Source: Propionibacterium sp.
Lineage (GTDB): Bacteria > Actinomycetota > Actinomycetes > Propionibacteriales > Propionibacteriaceae
NCBI GenBank assembly: GCA_022837595.1
Contig: JALHFX010000014.1
Coordinates: forward strand, 1-64,000
Direction: 5' to 3'
Length of the DNA stretch: 64,000 bases
The notes beneath the pieces were generated by a model, which searched no databases, was not told the origin of the DNA, and saw only the letters and a program-made list of their open reading frames with translations. Position numbers and translations under genes: made by a program. Below are positions 9,585-20,000 of this stretch, in pieces (positions within the stretch are counted from its first letter, which is position 1; each line of letters begins with the position of its first letter).

Positions 9585-10079
9585 ATGGACAACTCACCAC
9601 AGCCCTCGACTAGGCCCCCGCTGGCTCCAGCCTTGACCAACTCCGCCGGTGAACCACTGATCCGCGTCGAAGCCCTCCTCGCACGGCTCAACCGGGCCAC
9701 TGATCAGGCAGACCTCGACCTGGTCTGCGACGTCCTCGCGATCCTCACCGACGCCGACCCAGACGTCGAGCAGTTCCTCACGCAATGGGAGCGAACCATC
9801 GTCGTCAAGGCGGTGCCGATGCAGGTCGCGATACTCGTCGCGGCCGAAGAAGAAGCCGCCCACACCGAAGCGATCGGTGCCTCACAAGCCGCCGGCATTT
9901 ACGGTCTTAGCGAGGCGGCTGATCCTCTCACCGATCTGCCGATCCTGATCGAAGAGTTGCTACTGCGGGTCGGCGAGTACAGCGCCGGCGGTCAGAACGA
10001 CGTGGCAGCAGACCTGATGGGGGTCGTTGAGATGCTCTCCATCGAGCCCGGGCAGATCCTCACCGCAGAATCAGACTGA
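9585..10079 (+). CDS. Hypothetical element protein (164 aa), conserved in element C
   Basis: An acidic, mainly helical protein not recognised from any family. Residues 22-60 (GEPLIRVEALLARLNRATDQ and on) match the gene at 56582 in element C, and LIEELLLRVGEYSAGG matches a fragment at 57118, so it belongs to the core of this element type. Its stop overlaps the ATG of the antirestriction gene by one base. Nothing shows the function. Confidence 0.65.
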   Translation: MDNSPQPSTRPPLAPALTNSAGEPLIRVEALLARLNRATDQADLDLVCDVLAILTDADPDVEQFLTQWERTIVVKAVPMQVAILVAAEEEAAHTEAIGASQAAGIYGLSEAADPLTDLPILIEELLLRVGEYSAGGQNDVAADLMGVVEMLSIEPGQILTAESD

Positions 10080-11218
10080 TGGCCACCCGCCCAAGCAGGC
10101 TCACCGCGGCCGACCGCGAACGCTTCGCCGAACAACGCCGAGCCGAGCTCGACACCATGCACCAGCAGCTGTCCGACGGCGTGAACGCACTCGTCAACGC
10201 AGACCAATGGCAAGCCTGGCTCCAGGTCGCTTCACGGTTCCACGCCTACAGCTTCCGCAATACCCTGCTTATCTACCTCCAAGATCCCGAGGCGACCGCG
10301 GTGGCCGGTTACAAGGCATGGCAGACCGCCTTCGGACGCCAAGTCAACAAGGGCGAAAAGGGCATCCGCATCCTCGCCCCGATCCTGGTTCGAACCGAGG
10401 CCACCGACCGCGAGGGCAGGCCGATCCTGGACGCCAACGGAAATCCGGCGAAGCGGACCAGCATCGTCGGCGTGAAACCGACCAGCGTTTTCGACGTCCG
10501 GCAAACCAGCGGCCCAGCCCTTGCCGAGCGCCCCCGCCCGCAACTGCTGCTTGGCCAGGCACCCGAGGGCGTGTGGGACAAACTGACCACCTTCATTGAG
10601 TCCCACGGCTACACCGTGCACCGCGGCGACTGCGGCACCGCCAACGGCGTCATCAGGTACGACGACAAGACCATCACGATCCGTCCCGACATCGACGACG
10701 CAGCTGCCCTGAAGTCGCTTTGCCACGAAACTGGGCACCTGCTGCTCCACGCCCCACCCGCAAACCAGACGCTGCGCGCCGAGGTGTCGTGCCGGGGCGT
10801 GGCCGAGGTAGAAGCGGAATCGGTGGCGTTCCTGCTGAGCCATGCCTACGGCCTCGACAGCTCCCAGTACACCTTCGCCTACGTCGCCGGCTGGGCCGAC
10901 CAAGCGCTCACGCCAAGCACCACCATTGAGGAGATCGTCACTCAAACCGGCAGCAGCGTCATCCGCGCCGCGCACCAAATCCTGGACGCGACCCAACCCG
11001 AGCCGGCTCTCGACATCAACGAGCAGCTACACGTTGAAGTCAATGCCCAGATCACCCAGGACCGGCAAGCACCTGAGAGAGCCGATCAGGCATCGCAACT
11101 GGCCTGGCACGCCGCATTTCCTACCGGTGTATCAAGCAGGGCGCAGCCTGCGGCCGGCAAGCGTCCTGCGCGGCGTCCGACTCAACCGACCGGACGACTA
11201 CACGGTGTCGAACGCTGA
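10079..11218 (+). CDS. ArdC-like antirestriction protein with zinc-peptidase motif
   Basis: A 379-residue protein. The N-terminal 110 residues resemble the ArdC ssDNA-binding domain (FRNTLLIYLQDPEATAVAGY, then GRQVNKGEKGIRILAP). The C-terminal part carries the ImmA/IrrE-type zinc site CHETGHLLLH near residue 216, with further conserved acidic residues (EVEAESVAFLLS). Known relatives protect incoming single-stranded plasmid DNA during transfer. Here it fits a conjugative element that must enter cells with restriction systems. The last 60 residues are a low-complexity tail. It is coupled to the gene before it. Confidence 0.85.
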   Translation: MATRPSRLTAADRERFAEQRRAELDTMHQQLSDGVNALVNADQWQAWLQVASRFHAYSFRNTLLIYLQDPEATAVAGYKAWQTAFGRQVNKGEKGIRILAPILVRTEATDREGRPILDANGNPAKRTSIVGVKPTSVFDVRQTSGPALAERPRPQLLLGQAPEGVWDKLTTFIESHGYTVHRGDCGTANGVIRYDDKTITIRPDIDDAAALKSLCHETGHLLLHAPPANQTLRAEVSCRGVAEVEAESVAFLLSHAYGLDSSQYTFAYVAGWADQALTPSTTIEEIVTQTGSSVIRAAHQILDATQPEPALDINEQLHVEVNAQITQDRQAPERADQASQLAWHAAFPTGVSSRAQPAAGKRPARRPTQPTGRLHGVER

Positions 11219-11247
11219 ACAACAATGCAGACGCGACAAGGATAAAC

Positions 11248-11838
11248 ATGACAATCATCGACAACCTGCACAACGACGGCGAACGCCAGCGAGCCGCCGC
11301 TAGCAACGCCTGCGACGCCGCACAAGACCTGGCCCGCAGCGCCAACGCGCACGTCATTACGGCACCGGTCGCCTACGACGTGCTGGGCAACATCAAGATG
11401 CTGCTGCACCATCTCCAAGAGGTCACCGACCACATACCAGTCGGGCTGGGCAACTCACTCAACGAGGAGCTCATCCACGTCTACGACCGAGACATCGACG
11501 GCCACGACCGTGACCCACTGAAGCAAATCGAAACCGCCGGCCCGCACTTCCACGGCCTCACCGGGCACCTGCAGGAGGCCTACAAACACGCCGAGGCCGC
11601 GCAGCAAGCCATTGCCTGGCAGGGCTACCACGAAGCCGAACTGGGCTGCCTCGAGGTCAAGCGCGACGCTCCAGTCCAGGACCCACTGCTGGCCGCCTTC
11701 CCACAACCCGCCGCGATAACACCGACACCAGCTGCCGCGTCTGGTGCGCGGATGTCTTCACAAGGCCAGCTGGCTTTGAGATGGCAAACGAACGACCCGA
11801 GCGGCCGTGGCTCGTCGACTTCGACCCGGCAGACTTGA
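11248..11838 (+). CDS. Hypothetical helical element protein (196 aa)
   Basis: A soluble, Ala/His-rich helical protein (for example LLHHLQEVTDHIPVGLGNSL). It ends the rightward left-end operon, 29 bases after the ArdC-like gene. I do not recognise the family. The final 27 codons overlap the end of the convergent primase gene by 81 bases, so one of the two C-termini may be a read-through tail. Confidence 0.6.
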   Translation: MTIIDNLHNDGERQRAAASNACDAAQDLARSANAHVITAPVAYDVLGNIKMLLHHLQEVTDHIPVGLGNSLNEELIHVYDRDIDGHDRDPLKQIETAGPHFHGLTGHLQEAYKHAEAAQQAIAWQGYHEAELGCLEVKRDAPVQDPLLAAFPQPAAITPTPAAASGARMSSQGQLALRWQTNDPSGRGSSTSTRQT

Positions 11839-12870
11839 GGGTGGGGTCATCGAGCGAGGAAAACTCGCAGCTCGCACAGCAGCGAGGTGAGCGCTGGTAG
11901 GCGCCGGCGCCACCTGATCGATCAGCGTCGCCTGGACGCTGGACACAGGCAGATCGGTCAGCCGGGCAACCGTGGTGATCCACTGCGCTGACTCCCCGGC
12001 CCCGACCCGTGCCGCGTCCCGTTCCGCCAAAGCCTCGACCATCAACTCGGCCCGCACCCTATTATCGGGACGACCCCAAAGACTCAGCTGCGCCTCCGCG
12101 ACGGCCACACTCATCGGCCCCGAGTGCGCGACCGCGTGATCCAGAGTGCGCGGGTGAACGCTTGCCGGATCATGTCCGGCAGGCAGCCGGACGACACGTT
12201 GATCCGCGCGTCCCTGGTCGGCGGTGAGTGTCCAGGCATGTAGCAGCGCGCGCTGGCCGGCGGCGTCCGCGTCGAAGCAGAACCACACAGGGGTAGCGGT
12301 GACAGCGCGGATGCGCGCGATGTGCTCGCTGGTCAGCGCAGTACCGCAGGATGCCAGCGCGACGATATTGCGGCCATACTTGGCGGACATCTTGTCGACC
12401 GCCAGCTTGTCCATCGGACCCTCGACAATCAGCGGTCTCGCGCCAGCGGCCAAGTCGTCGAATCGCTCGCCCAGCCCATACAAAGTCGATCGCTTCTGGT
12501 ACAGCTCCGTCGCGGGGGTATTCAGATACTTCGGGGAACGGGTGTCGTCCGGATGGGCCCGGCCAAGGAAGCCGACCAGCCGGCCAGTGTGATCGTGAAC
12601 TGGGAGGACCAACCGATCTCGCATCACATCCCGCAACCCGTGGTCCCCTTCGACCGCGACCCCCGCACGGACCAGGTCGTCCGGGTGATGGCCAAGCGAC
12701 AACAAATGATCGGTCGTGGCCGTCCACCCCGGCGGTGCATAGCCGATCCCGGCCTTCGGGATCGCGCCAGCCAGATAGCGGGCGCGAAGATAATCGCGCA
12801 CCCACGACTTATAGACACGCTGCCGGTGAAAACGCTGCGCGTGCTCCAAAACCTCAACCAGGCTACCCAT
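11758..12870 (-). CDS. Toprim-domain primase-like protein
   Basis: A 370-residue protein with a DnaG-like core: an N-terminal YLAGAIPKAGIGYAPPGW stretch, RDVMRDRLVLPVHD, and a toprim fold with the catalytic Glu in VEGPMDKLAV and the Asp pair in WFCFDADAAGQRALLHAW. Family members make RNA primers or act as toprim nucleases; a role in element replication or in priming the transferred strand is likely. No zinc-binding domain is seen. The ATG at 12870 overlaps the stop of the small gene upstream. The homologue at 58898 in element D has the same partner, and in both elements a restriction system lies divergently next to the pair. Confidence 0.85.
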   Translation of the reverse strand: MGSLVEVLEHAQRFHRQRVYKSWVRDYLRARYLAGAIPKAGIGYAPPGWTATTDHLLSLGHHPDDLVRAGVAVEGDHGLRDVMRDRLVLPVHDHTGRLVGFLGRAHPDDTRSPKYLNTPATELYQKRSTLYGLGERFDDLAAGARPLIVEGPMDKLAVDKMSAKYGRNIVALASCGTALTSEHIARIRAVTATPVWFCFDADAAGQRALLHAWTLTADQGRADQRVVRLPAGHDPASVHPRTLDHAVAHSGPMSVAVAEAQLSLWGRPDNRVRAELMVEALAERDAARVGAGESAQWITTVARLTDLPVSSVQATLIDQVAPAPTSAHLAAVRAASFPRSMTPPSSLPGRSRRATAARVVRLPSQSQLAL

Positions 12871-13147
12871 CGGAGACGACCTCGCCATCAGGCGAATCAG
12901 TCTCCACCGGATCCGCACGCTTGGACGATGCGGAACGCCTCGCCCGCGGCTTCTTCGGAGCACTCAAACCCAGACGTGCGAGATCGGTCCTGGCCCAGCC
13001 AGCACGGGTCACTTTCAACCACGCGCGACTGGACGCTAGATCCAGTTCGTGACGCCGGCGATCAATCTCGTCGATGTCCTCGACATAGCGGCGCAGCGCC
13101 TCCATCCGCTTATGCTGCAACGCTTGCGCCTTCGCAATGAGACTCAT
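12863..13147 (-). CDS. Small basic partner of the primase (94 aa)
   Basis: A short helical protein with a conserved patch SRAWLKVTRAGW followed by LGLSAPKKPRARR. It is homologous to the 99-residue gene at 59973 in element D (AWLAATRAGW, LGLTAPKHPRPAR). It overlaps the primase start, so the two are made together. The basic tail suggests nucleic-acid binding. The ATG at 13147 has AAGGGG 7 bases upstream; the ATG at 13150 is also possible. No named family is recognised. Confidence 0.7.
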   Translation of the reverse strand: MSLIAKAQALQHKRMEALRRYVEDIDEIDRRRHELDLASSRAWLKVTRAGWARTDLARLGLSAPKKPRARRSASSKRADPVETDSPDGEVVSDG

Positions 13148-13324
13148 CATGATGCCCCTTCCTTGCACCAGGTGTCTGCAGCAACGTGCACGACAGGAAG
13201 CCAAACCGGAGTCGGCGCCTTTAGCGAGCCTTTCGGCAAGTAGCGTCAGAGCCCGCTGCTAGGTTGGTTTTGTCGCCCACTGGGGGTGATAGACCCGCGG
13301 TGGTGTGCAAGGAGATAGAGCTAG

Positions 13325-14893
13325 ATGGTTCCGACAACCAAGGAAGCTGAGCGTGCCGAGCTTCACAAGACGATCTGGCGGATAGCCAACGATTTGCGCG
13401 GAAGTGTGGATGGGTGGGACTTCAAGGCCTACGTGCTGGGCATGCTGTTCTACAGGTTCATCTCAGAGAACCTCATCGCTTACCTCAACGAACAGGAGCG
13501 GCTCGCAGGCAATCCCGATTTCGACTACGCCAAGCTGAGCGCGGACGAGGCCAAGTACGGCATGGCCGAGACGGTGAACGAGAAGGGGTTCTTCATCTTC
13601 CCGTCCGACCTGTTCGACAATGTGCGTTCCCAAGCCCGGCACGACCCGAATCTCAACGAGACGCTGAGCACCGTGTTCCACAACATCGAAGCGTCCGCAG
13701 TGGGTGCAGCGAGTGAGGACAATTTCAAGGGCCTGTTCGACGACATCGACGTCAATAGCAGCAAGCTCGGTGCCACGGTCGCCAAGCGCAATGAGCGGCT
13801 AGTCAAATTGTTGGACGCTGTGGGTGATCTGAATCTGGGTACGTACTCCGATCAAACGATTGATGCGTTCGGGGATGCCTATGAGTATCTGATGGCGATG
13901 TACGCGTCGAGCGCGGGTAAGTCGGGTGGGGAATTCTATACACCTCAAGAGGTGTCCGAGCTGCTGGCGAGGATCACTGTTATCGGTAAGACCGAGGTGA
14001 ACAAGGTCTACGATCCGGCGTGTGGGTCGGGCTCGCTGTTGTTGAAGTTCGCGAAGGTACTCGGCAAAGAGAACGTGCGGCAGGGGTTCTTCGGGCAAGA
14101 GGTCAACCTGACTACCTACAATCTGTGTCGGATCAACATGTTCTTGCACGACATCAACTACGAGCAGTTCGATATCGCTCACGGCGATACGCTGACCGAT
14201 CCGGCGCATTGGGACGACGAACCGTTCGAGGCAATCGTGTCGAACCCGCCGTACTCGATCAAATGGGAGGGAGACGCCAACCCGCTGCTGATCAACGACC
14301 CGCGGTTCGCACCCGCCGGAGTGCTGGCACCGAAAAGCAAGGCCGATCTGGCGTTCACGATGCACATGCTCAGTTGGCTTGCCGTGAACGGAACAGCGGC
14401 GATCGTTGAATTTCCCGGTGTGCTCTACCGCGGCGGTGCCGAGCAGAAGATCCGCAAGTACCTGATCGACAATAACTACATCGACGCCGTCATCCAGTTG
14501 CCGCCTGATCTGTTCTTCGGCACCACGATTGCGACTTGCATCATCGTGTTGAAGAAATCGAAGCGTGATAACAAGGTCCTGTTCATCGATGCGTCGGCCG
14601 AGTTCGTTCGTCAGGGCAACAAGAACAAGCTCAGCAAGGCGAATCAGCAGACCATCCTTGACGCCTATATCAAGCGCGAGGACGCCGACCACCTCGTGAA
14701 GCTCGTCGACAACAGTGACATTGCCGAGAATCGGTACAACATCGCGGTCTCGTCCTATGTGGAGGCGGAAGACACCCGCGAAGTGATCGATATCACCGCA
14801 CTCAACGCCGAAATCGCCCGGATCGTGGCCCGACAGCAGGAGTTGCGCACCCAAATTGATGTGATCGTCGCTGACCTGGAGGGAGCGAACTGA
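13325..14893 (+). CDS. hsdM: Type I restriction-modification methyltransferase subunit M
   Basis: Adenine-N6 methyltransferase subunit that protects host DNA and is needed for cutting. The 522 residues contain an N-terminal HsdM helical domain (GWDFKAYVLGMLFYRFISEN), the SAM-binding motif DPACGSGSLL near residue 230 and the catalytic NPPY near residue 307. The ATG at 13325 follows AAGGAG. It heads the operon hsdM, mrr-like, hsdS, hsdR, in which each stop overlaps the next start. It is transcribed away from the primase pair. Confidence 0.96.
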   Translation: MVPTTKEAERAELHKTIWRIANDLRGSVDGWDFKAYVLGMLFYRFISENLIAYLNEQERLAGNPDFDYAKLSADEAKYGMAETVNEKGFFIFPSDLFDNVRSQARHDPNLNETLSTVFHNIEASAVGAASEDNFKGLFDDIDVNSSKLGATVAKRNERLVKLLDAVGDLNLGTYSDQTIDAFGDAYEYLMAMYASSAGKSGGEFYTPQEVSELLARITVIGKTEVNKVYDPACGSGSLLLKFAKVLGKENVRQGFFGQEVNLTTYNLCRINMFLHDINYEQFDIAHGDTLTDPAHWDDEPFEAIVSNPPYSIKWEGDANPLLINDPRFAPAGVLAPKSKADLAFTMHMLSWLAVNGTAAIVEFPGVLYRGGAEQKIRKYLIDNNYIDAVIQLPPDLFFGTTIATCIIVLKKSKRDNKVLFIDASAEFVRQGNKNKLSKANQQTILDAYIKREDADHLVKLVDNSDIAENRYNIAVSSYVEAEDTREVIDITALNAEIARIVARQQELRTQIDVIVADLEGAN

Positions 14894-15810
14894 TGGCCGA
14901 GGTGCCGACGTGGGAGGGCTTCATGGTTCCGTGCCTGGAAGCTTTGGAGGACGGCAGTGTGCGGAGTCTGCGGGAGATGAGCGGGCTCGTCGCGGATGTC
15001 GTCGGCTTGACGGACGAGCAGCGGTCCGCAACCCTCAATTCGGGTCAGCACAGGTACGTCAACCGAATCGGTTGGGCGTTGTCGCAGCTTGTTCGGGTGG
15101 GGGCACTGTCGAGACCCTCGCGCGGGAACTATCAGCTCACCGAGGCTGGTCGGCAAGTGCTCGCGAAGTTTCCTGGCGGCATCACGGAGAAACAACTCGA
15201 CGCGCTCGGAGAAGATCCCAACTCGGCGATCCGCCCATATGTTCCCACCGCGCGACCCAATCCGATTGAGCCAGTGATCGATCAGACGAGCACGCTTGAC
15301 CCCACCGAGCAGATCGAACAGGGCGTCGCGCGCCTTCACGAGACTGTCGCCAAGGACCTGCTCGATCGTCTGCTAGATAAGGAGCCGGCGTTCTTCGAGC
15401 AGGCTGTGGTCGATTTGCTGGTGACGATGGGGTATGGCGGCACTGGGGGTGTTGCAGCGGCAACCCAGTTAGTCAACGATGGCGGGATTGACGGGATTAT
15501 CGATCAAGACGTGCTGGGACTGAACAAGGTGTACGTTCAGGCCAAACGGTACGCGGTAGGGAACTCCGTTGGCCGGCCCGAGCTTCAAGGCTTCGTCGGA
15601 GCACTGATCGGGAAGGCCGACCGAGGGGTGTTCATCACCACCAGTAAGTTTAGTAGCGGCGCCATCGAATACGCCGAACACAACACGTCCACGCGGCTGA
15701 TCCTCATCGACGGTGACCGACTGACTGACCTGATGATCCGATTCGGTGTCGGCGTGCAGGTCAAGCAGACCTTCGATGTCGTCGAAGTAGACGAGGACTT
15801 CTTCCAATGA
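14893..15810 (+). CDS. Mrr-like restriction endonuclease inside the type I operon
   Basis: A 305-residue protein. Residues 1-95 form a winged-helix Mrr N-terminal domain (WEGFMVPCLEALEDGSVRSL). Residues 165-290 form an Mrr catalytic domain with GGIDGIIDQD and the VQAKRY strand typical of the PD-(D/E)xK fold, then FVGALIGKADRGVFITTS. Mrr proteins usually cut methylated DNA as type IV enzymes. Its place between hsdM and hsdS, with overlaps on both sides, implies co-expression. It could add a second activity to the complex or simply be linked cargo. Confidence 0.9.
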   Translation: MAEVPTWEGFMVPCLEALEDGSVRSLREMSGLVADVVGLTDEQRSATLNSGQHRYVNRIGWALSQLVRVGALSRPSRGNYQLTEAGRQVLAKFPGGITEKQLDALGEDPNSAIRPYVPTARPNPIEPVIDQTSTLDPTEQIEQGVARLHETVAKDLLDRLLDKEPAFFEQAVVDLLVTMGYGGTGGVAAATQLVNDGGIDGIIDQDVLGLNKVYVQAKRYAVGNSVGRPELQGFVGALIGKADRGVFITTSKFSSGAIEYAEHNTSTRLILIDGDRLTDLMIRFGVGVQVKQTFDVVEVDEDFFQ

Positions 15811-17033
15811 GCCGTATTGATGAGCTAGTCGCGGAACGGTGCCCGGACGGGGTCGAGTTCAGAACGCTGGGCGAGATCGGAACTCTCGTACGCGGCAGCG
15901 GCATGCCGAAGTCAGACTTCGTGGACATTGGTGTAGGGGCCATCCATTACGGGCAGATCTACACTCACTACGGCACATGGACCACGGAAACGATCTCGTT
16001 TGTGGCCCCCGAGACGGCCGCCAAGTTGGCAAAGGTTGACCCTGGAGATGTAATCATCACTAACACCAGCGAGAATCTGGAAGACGTTGGAAAGGCCGTA
16101 GCCTGGCTCGGGCGTGACCAAATTGTCACAGGTGGACACGCGACCGTCATCAAGCATCATCAGAATCCAAAGTTTCTGGCCTATTACCTGCAAACCGCGC
16201 AGTTCTTCACCAAGAAGAGGCGGTACGCAACTGGTACCAAAGTGATCGATGTGTCTGCGAATTCTCTAGCGAAGATCGAAATACCGGTGCCGCCGCTGGA
16301 GGTGCAGCGGGAGATCGTGCGAATATTGGACACGTTCACCGAGCTGGAGGCGGAGCTGGAGGCGGAGCTGGAGGCACGGGGGCAGCAGTACGCTCACTAC
16401 CGACTCGAGATCATCCGCCGGCTCAACGCCCCAATGGAGTCGTTGGCGGATCTGGGTCAGTGGCGTGGGGGAATGACTCCCTCCAAGGCTAATCGACGCT
16501 ATTGGGATTCTGGTACCGTCCCTTGGCTCGCCTCGATGGACGTCAGTGCCTCCGAGGGAAGAGAGATCAGGGGCAAGGTGACTCAACTTGCTCTGGAAGA
16601 GACGTCACTGAAGATCATCCCCGGCCCTACCGTGGTCGTGGTTATGAGATCGAACATTCTCCGTCGGTTCCTTCCAGTCGGAATTGTTAAGTCCGACGTC
16701 ACGGTGAACCAAGACATCCGGGCGTTGGTGCCGCGCAAGGATGTTGATGCGGAGTACGTCTATCAAGCTCTGAGTGCGGCGTCTGAGACCATCCGAGCGA
16801 CGTGCGTACGAACAGACGGGTCTATGGCAGCCGTTGATTCGAAGGCATTCCTGGCGTTTCAGATTCCGATGCCTCCAATCGCAGAGCAAAGGCGAGTCGC
16901 GGTGAGTTTGCGAGGTTTCGATGCGATGGTGAACGACCTTTCCCTTGGTCTACCTGCAGAATTGGTGGCCCGCCGCAAGCAATATGAGTACTACCGGGAT
17001 CGGTTGTTGATGTTCGAGGAGGCCAGGCCGTGA
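15807..17033 (+). CDS. hsdS: Type I restriction-modification specificity subunit S
   Basis: A 408-residue DNA-recognition subunit. It has two target-recognition domains, each ending in a PPLE/PPIAEQ-type conserved helix region (PVPPLEVQREIVRILDTF, PMPPIAEQRRVAVSL). The first spacer helix holds three tandem ELEA units encoded by a 12-bp repeat. In EcoR124-type enzymes the number of such repeats sets the distance between half-sites. The start overlaps the mrr-like stop and the stop overlaps the GTG of hsdR. The gene looks intact. Confidence 0.94.
   Translation: MSRIDELVAERCPDGVEFRTLGEIGTLVRGSGMPKSDFVDIGVGAIHYGQIYTHYGTWTTETISFVAPETAAKLAKVDPGDVIITNTSENLEDVGKAVAWLGRDQIVTGGHATVIKHHQNPKFLAYYLQTAQFFTKKRRYATGTKVIDVSANSLAKIEIPVPPLEVQREIVRILDTFTELEAELEAELEARGQQYAHYRLEIIRRLNAPMESLADLGQWRGGMTPSKANRRYWDSGTVPWLASMDVSASEGREIRGKVTQLALEETSLKIIPGPTVVVVMRSNILRRFLPVGIVKSDVTVNQDIRALVPRKDVDAEYVYQALSAASETIRATCVRTDGSMAAVDSKAFLAFQIPMPPIAEQRRVAVSLRGFDAMVNDLSLGLPAELVARRKQYEYYRDRLLMFEEARP
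16341..16376 (+). repeat. Three 12-bp tandem repeats in hsdS
   Basis: GAGCTGGAGGCG occurs twice and a third copy ends in A instead of G. Each unit encodes ELEA in the central helix of the specificity subunit. Gain or loss keeps the frame and lengthens or shortens the spacer. Confidence 0.92.
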
Positions 17034-20000
17034 CCGTGGATCTCGGGAAGTCGATCGTGTATGAGCCGATCGCGTTGAGCTCCGAGAGCACGGTGGTTGC
17101 CGAGTTCATTCCTGAGCCGGCGAAGCAGAACGGCTACGAGAACGAGGCTGCCCTGGAACAGCGGCTGCTGGAGTTGCTCCAGGAACAGGCGTATGAGTAC
17201 CTGCCGTTGCATTCCGAAAAAGATTTGGTGGCGAATCTTCGCGTCCAGCTGGAGGCTCTGAACCAGGTCTCGTTCACTGATGCCGAATGGCAGCGGTTCT
17301 TCAGCCAGCAGATCGCCAGTACGAATGACGGGATCGTGGAGAAGACAGCGCGTATCCAGTCCGATCATGTGCAGGTGCTGACTCGTGATGACGGGTCGTT
17401 CAAGAACATTTATCTGCTTGACAAGCAGCACATTCACAACAACCGGCTGCAGGTGATCAATCAGTACGAGACGGCGTCGGGGGCGCATGCCAACCGGTAT
17501 GACGTGACGGTCCTGGTGAACGGGTTGCCGTTGGTGCATGTGGAGTTGAAGCGGCGCGGCGTTGATTTGCGGGAGGCGTTCAATCAGATCGACCGGTATG
17601 CCCGGGAAAGTTTCTGGGCCGATTCGGGGCTGTTCGAGTATGTGCAGTTATTCGTGATCAGTAACGGCACGTTGACGAAGTACTATTCGAACACGATCCG
17701 TGATCTGCATCTGGGCGAAGCTAGCGGTAGAAGAAGTCGTCGGACGACGTCGAATAGTTTCGAGTTCACCAGTTGGTGGGCGGATGCGAATAACAAGCCC
17801 ATCACCGATCTAGTTAGTTTCACTCGTACGTTCTTTGCCAAGCACACGTTGTTGAACATTCTTACCCGGTATTGCGTGTTCGATGCTGACCGCAAGCTTC
17901 TGGTGATGCGTCCGTACCAGATTGCGGCGACCGAGCAGATTCTGCGTCGTATTGAGACGTCCACGAACGCTAAGTGTTTGGGGACGGTCGCGGCCGGCGG
18001 TTATGTCTGGCACACCACGGGGTCGGGCAAGACGTTGACGAGTTTCAAGGCGGCGCAGTTGGCGTGTCAGTTGCCGCAGATCGACAAGGTGTTGTTCGTG
18101 GTGGACCGCAAGGATCTGGATTATCAGACGATGCGGGAGTACGAGCGGTTTGAGAAGGGAGCGGCGAACTCGAACACGTCGACTCGGGTGTTGAAGCGGC
18201 AGTTGGAAGACCCGAACGCCCGGATCATCATCACCACTATTCAGAAGTTGGCACGGTTCATTTCGCAGAACGCCAAGCACGAGATTCTCGGTGGGCATGT
18301 GGTGGTCATCTTCGATGAGTGTCATCGCAGCCAGTTCGGTGACATGCACACCGCGATCACCAGGGCGTTCAAGAACTACCACCTGTTCGGGTTCACCGGT
18401 ACGCCGATCTTCGCCGACAACGCCGGGACCAGCGGCACCCCGGGGTTGCGGACTACTGAGCAGGCGTTCGGGGACCGGCTGCACACGTACACGATCGTGG
18501 ATGCGATCAATGACAAGAATGTGTTGCGGTTTCGTATCGACTACGTCAATACGGTCAAGACTTCGGATGCGATCGTCGACAAGCAGGTGTCGGCCATCGA
18601 TACCGAGCGTGCGTTGTTGGCGCCGGAGCGGATCAATCAGGTCGTGGCTTATGTGCGGGAGCATTTCGACCAGAAGACGAAACGTAATTCCACCTACACC
18701 TTGGCCGGCAAGCGGATGGCCGGGTTCAATTCGTTGTTCGCCACAGCCTCGATTGAGGCGGCGAAGCGGTACTACAACGCGTTCACGTATCGGCAGGACG
18801 AGCTTCCTGCCGACCAGCAGTTGAAGGTGGCATTGATCTATAGCTATGCCGCGAATGATGCCGAGCCGGACGGTGTGCTGGGTGAGGAGGAGTTCGAGAC
18901 CCACGGGCTGGATCAGAGCTCGCGGGATTTCCTGGAGGATGCGATCCAGGACTACAACGACCTTTTCGGAACCAGCTTCGACACCTCGTCCGAGCGGTTC
19001 GGCAACTATTACAAGGACCTGTCGTTGCGGTTGAAGAACCGCGAGGTCGACCTGGTGATCGTGGTTAACATGTTCCTCACCGGATTCGATGCCACCACGT
19101 TGAACACGTTGTGGGTGGATAAGAATCTGCGCCAGCACGGTCTGATCCAGGCGTATTCGCGGACGAACCGGATCTTGAACTCGGTCAAGGCCTACGGCAA
19201 CATCGTGAGCTTTCGCAATCTCGAAGAGAAGACCAACGAAGCTCTGGCATTGTTCGGCAACCCCGAGGCCAAGGGCATCGTTCTGCTCAAGCCGTACCCG
19301 GTGTATTACGGCGAGTACGCCGAACGCGTCACGGAGTTGCTTGATGCCTATCCTCTGGGGCAACTGATTGTGGGGGAGGAGAACCAGAAGGCGTTCATCG
19401 CCTTGTTCGGCGCGATCTTGCGGCTACGCAATATTTTGACCGCGTTCGATGATTTCGCTGGGAACGAGATCCTGACCCCGCGCCAGTTGCAGGATTACCA
19501 GAGTCTTTACCTTGATCTGCATGCCGAGTTCCGGGGCGGGGCGCAGGCCGACAAAGAGGTCATCAACGATGACGTCGTGTTCGAGATCGAGCTGATCAAG
19601 CAGGTCGAGGTCAACGTCGACTACATCCTGATGCTCGTCCGCAAGCACCTGGAGGATAAAGGTGACGTCGTGGACGTCGAGCTGCGAGCAACGATCGGTC
19701 GGGCGGTAGATTCCAGCCCGAGCCTGCGTAACAAGAAGGACCTCATCGAGGCGTTCGTTGACTCGCTCACCGTGGACGCCGATGTAGACGGGGCCTGGAA
19801 GGCGTTCGTGGACGCCAGACGCGCCGAGGACCTGACTGCGATCATTGCCGCCGAGAACTTGAAACCTGCCGAGACCCGCGAGTTCGTTGACCGGGCCTTC
19901 CGTGACGGCGCGATCCCCACCACTGGAACTGCGGTTACCCGGATCCTGCCGCCGGTGTCGCGCTTCGCTAAGGAGAACAACCACAGCTTGAAGAAGCAGA

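Noticed and set aside
13799..14854. 351-codon ORF antisense to hsdM
   Set aside because: Antisense shadow of a conserved methyltransferase gene.
17810..19363. 517-codon ORF antisense to hsdR
   Set aside because: It mirrors the codon pattern of a certain gene; long antisense frames are common in GC-rich DNA.
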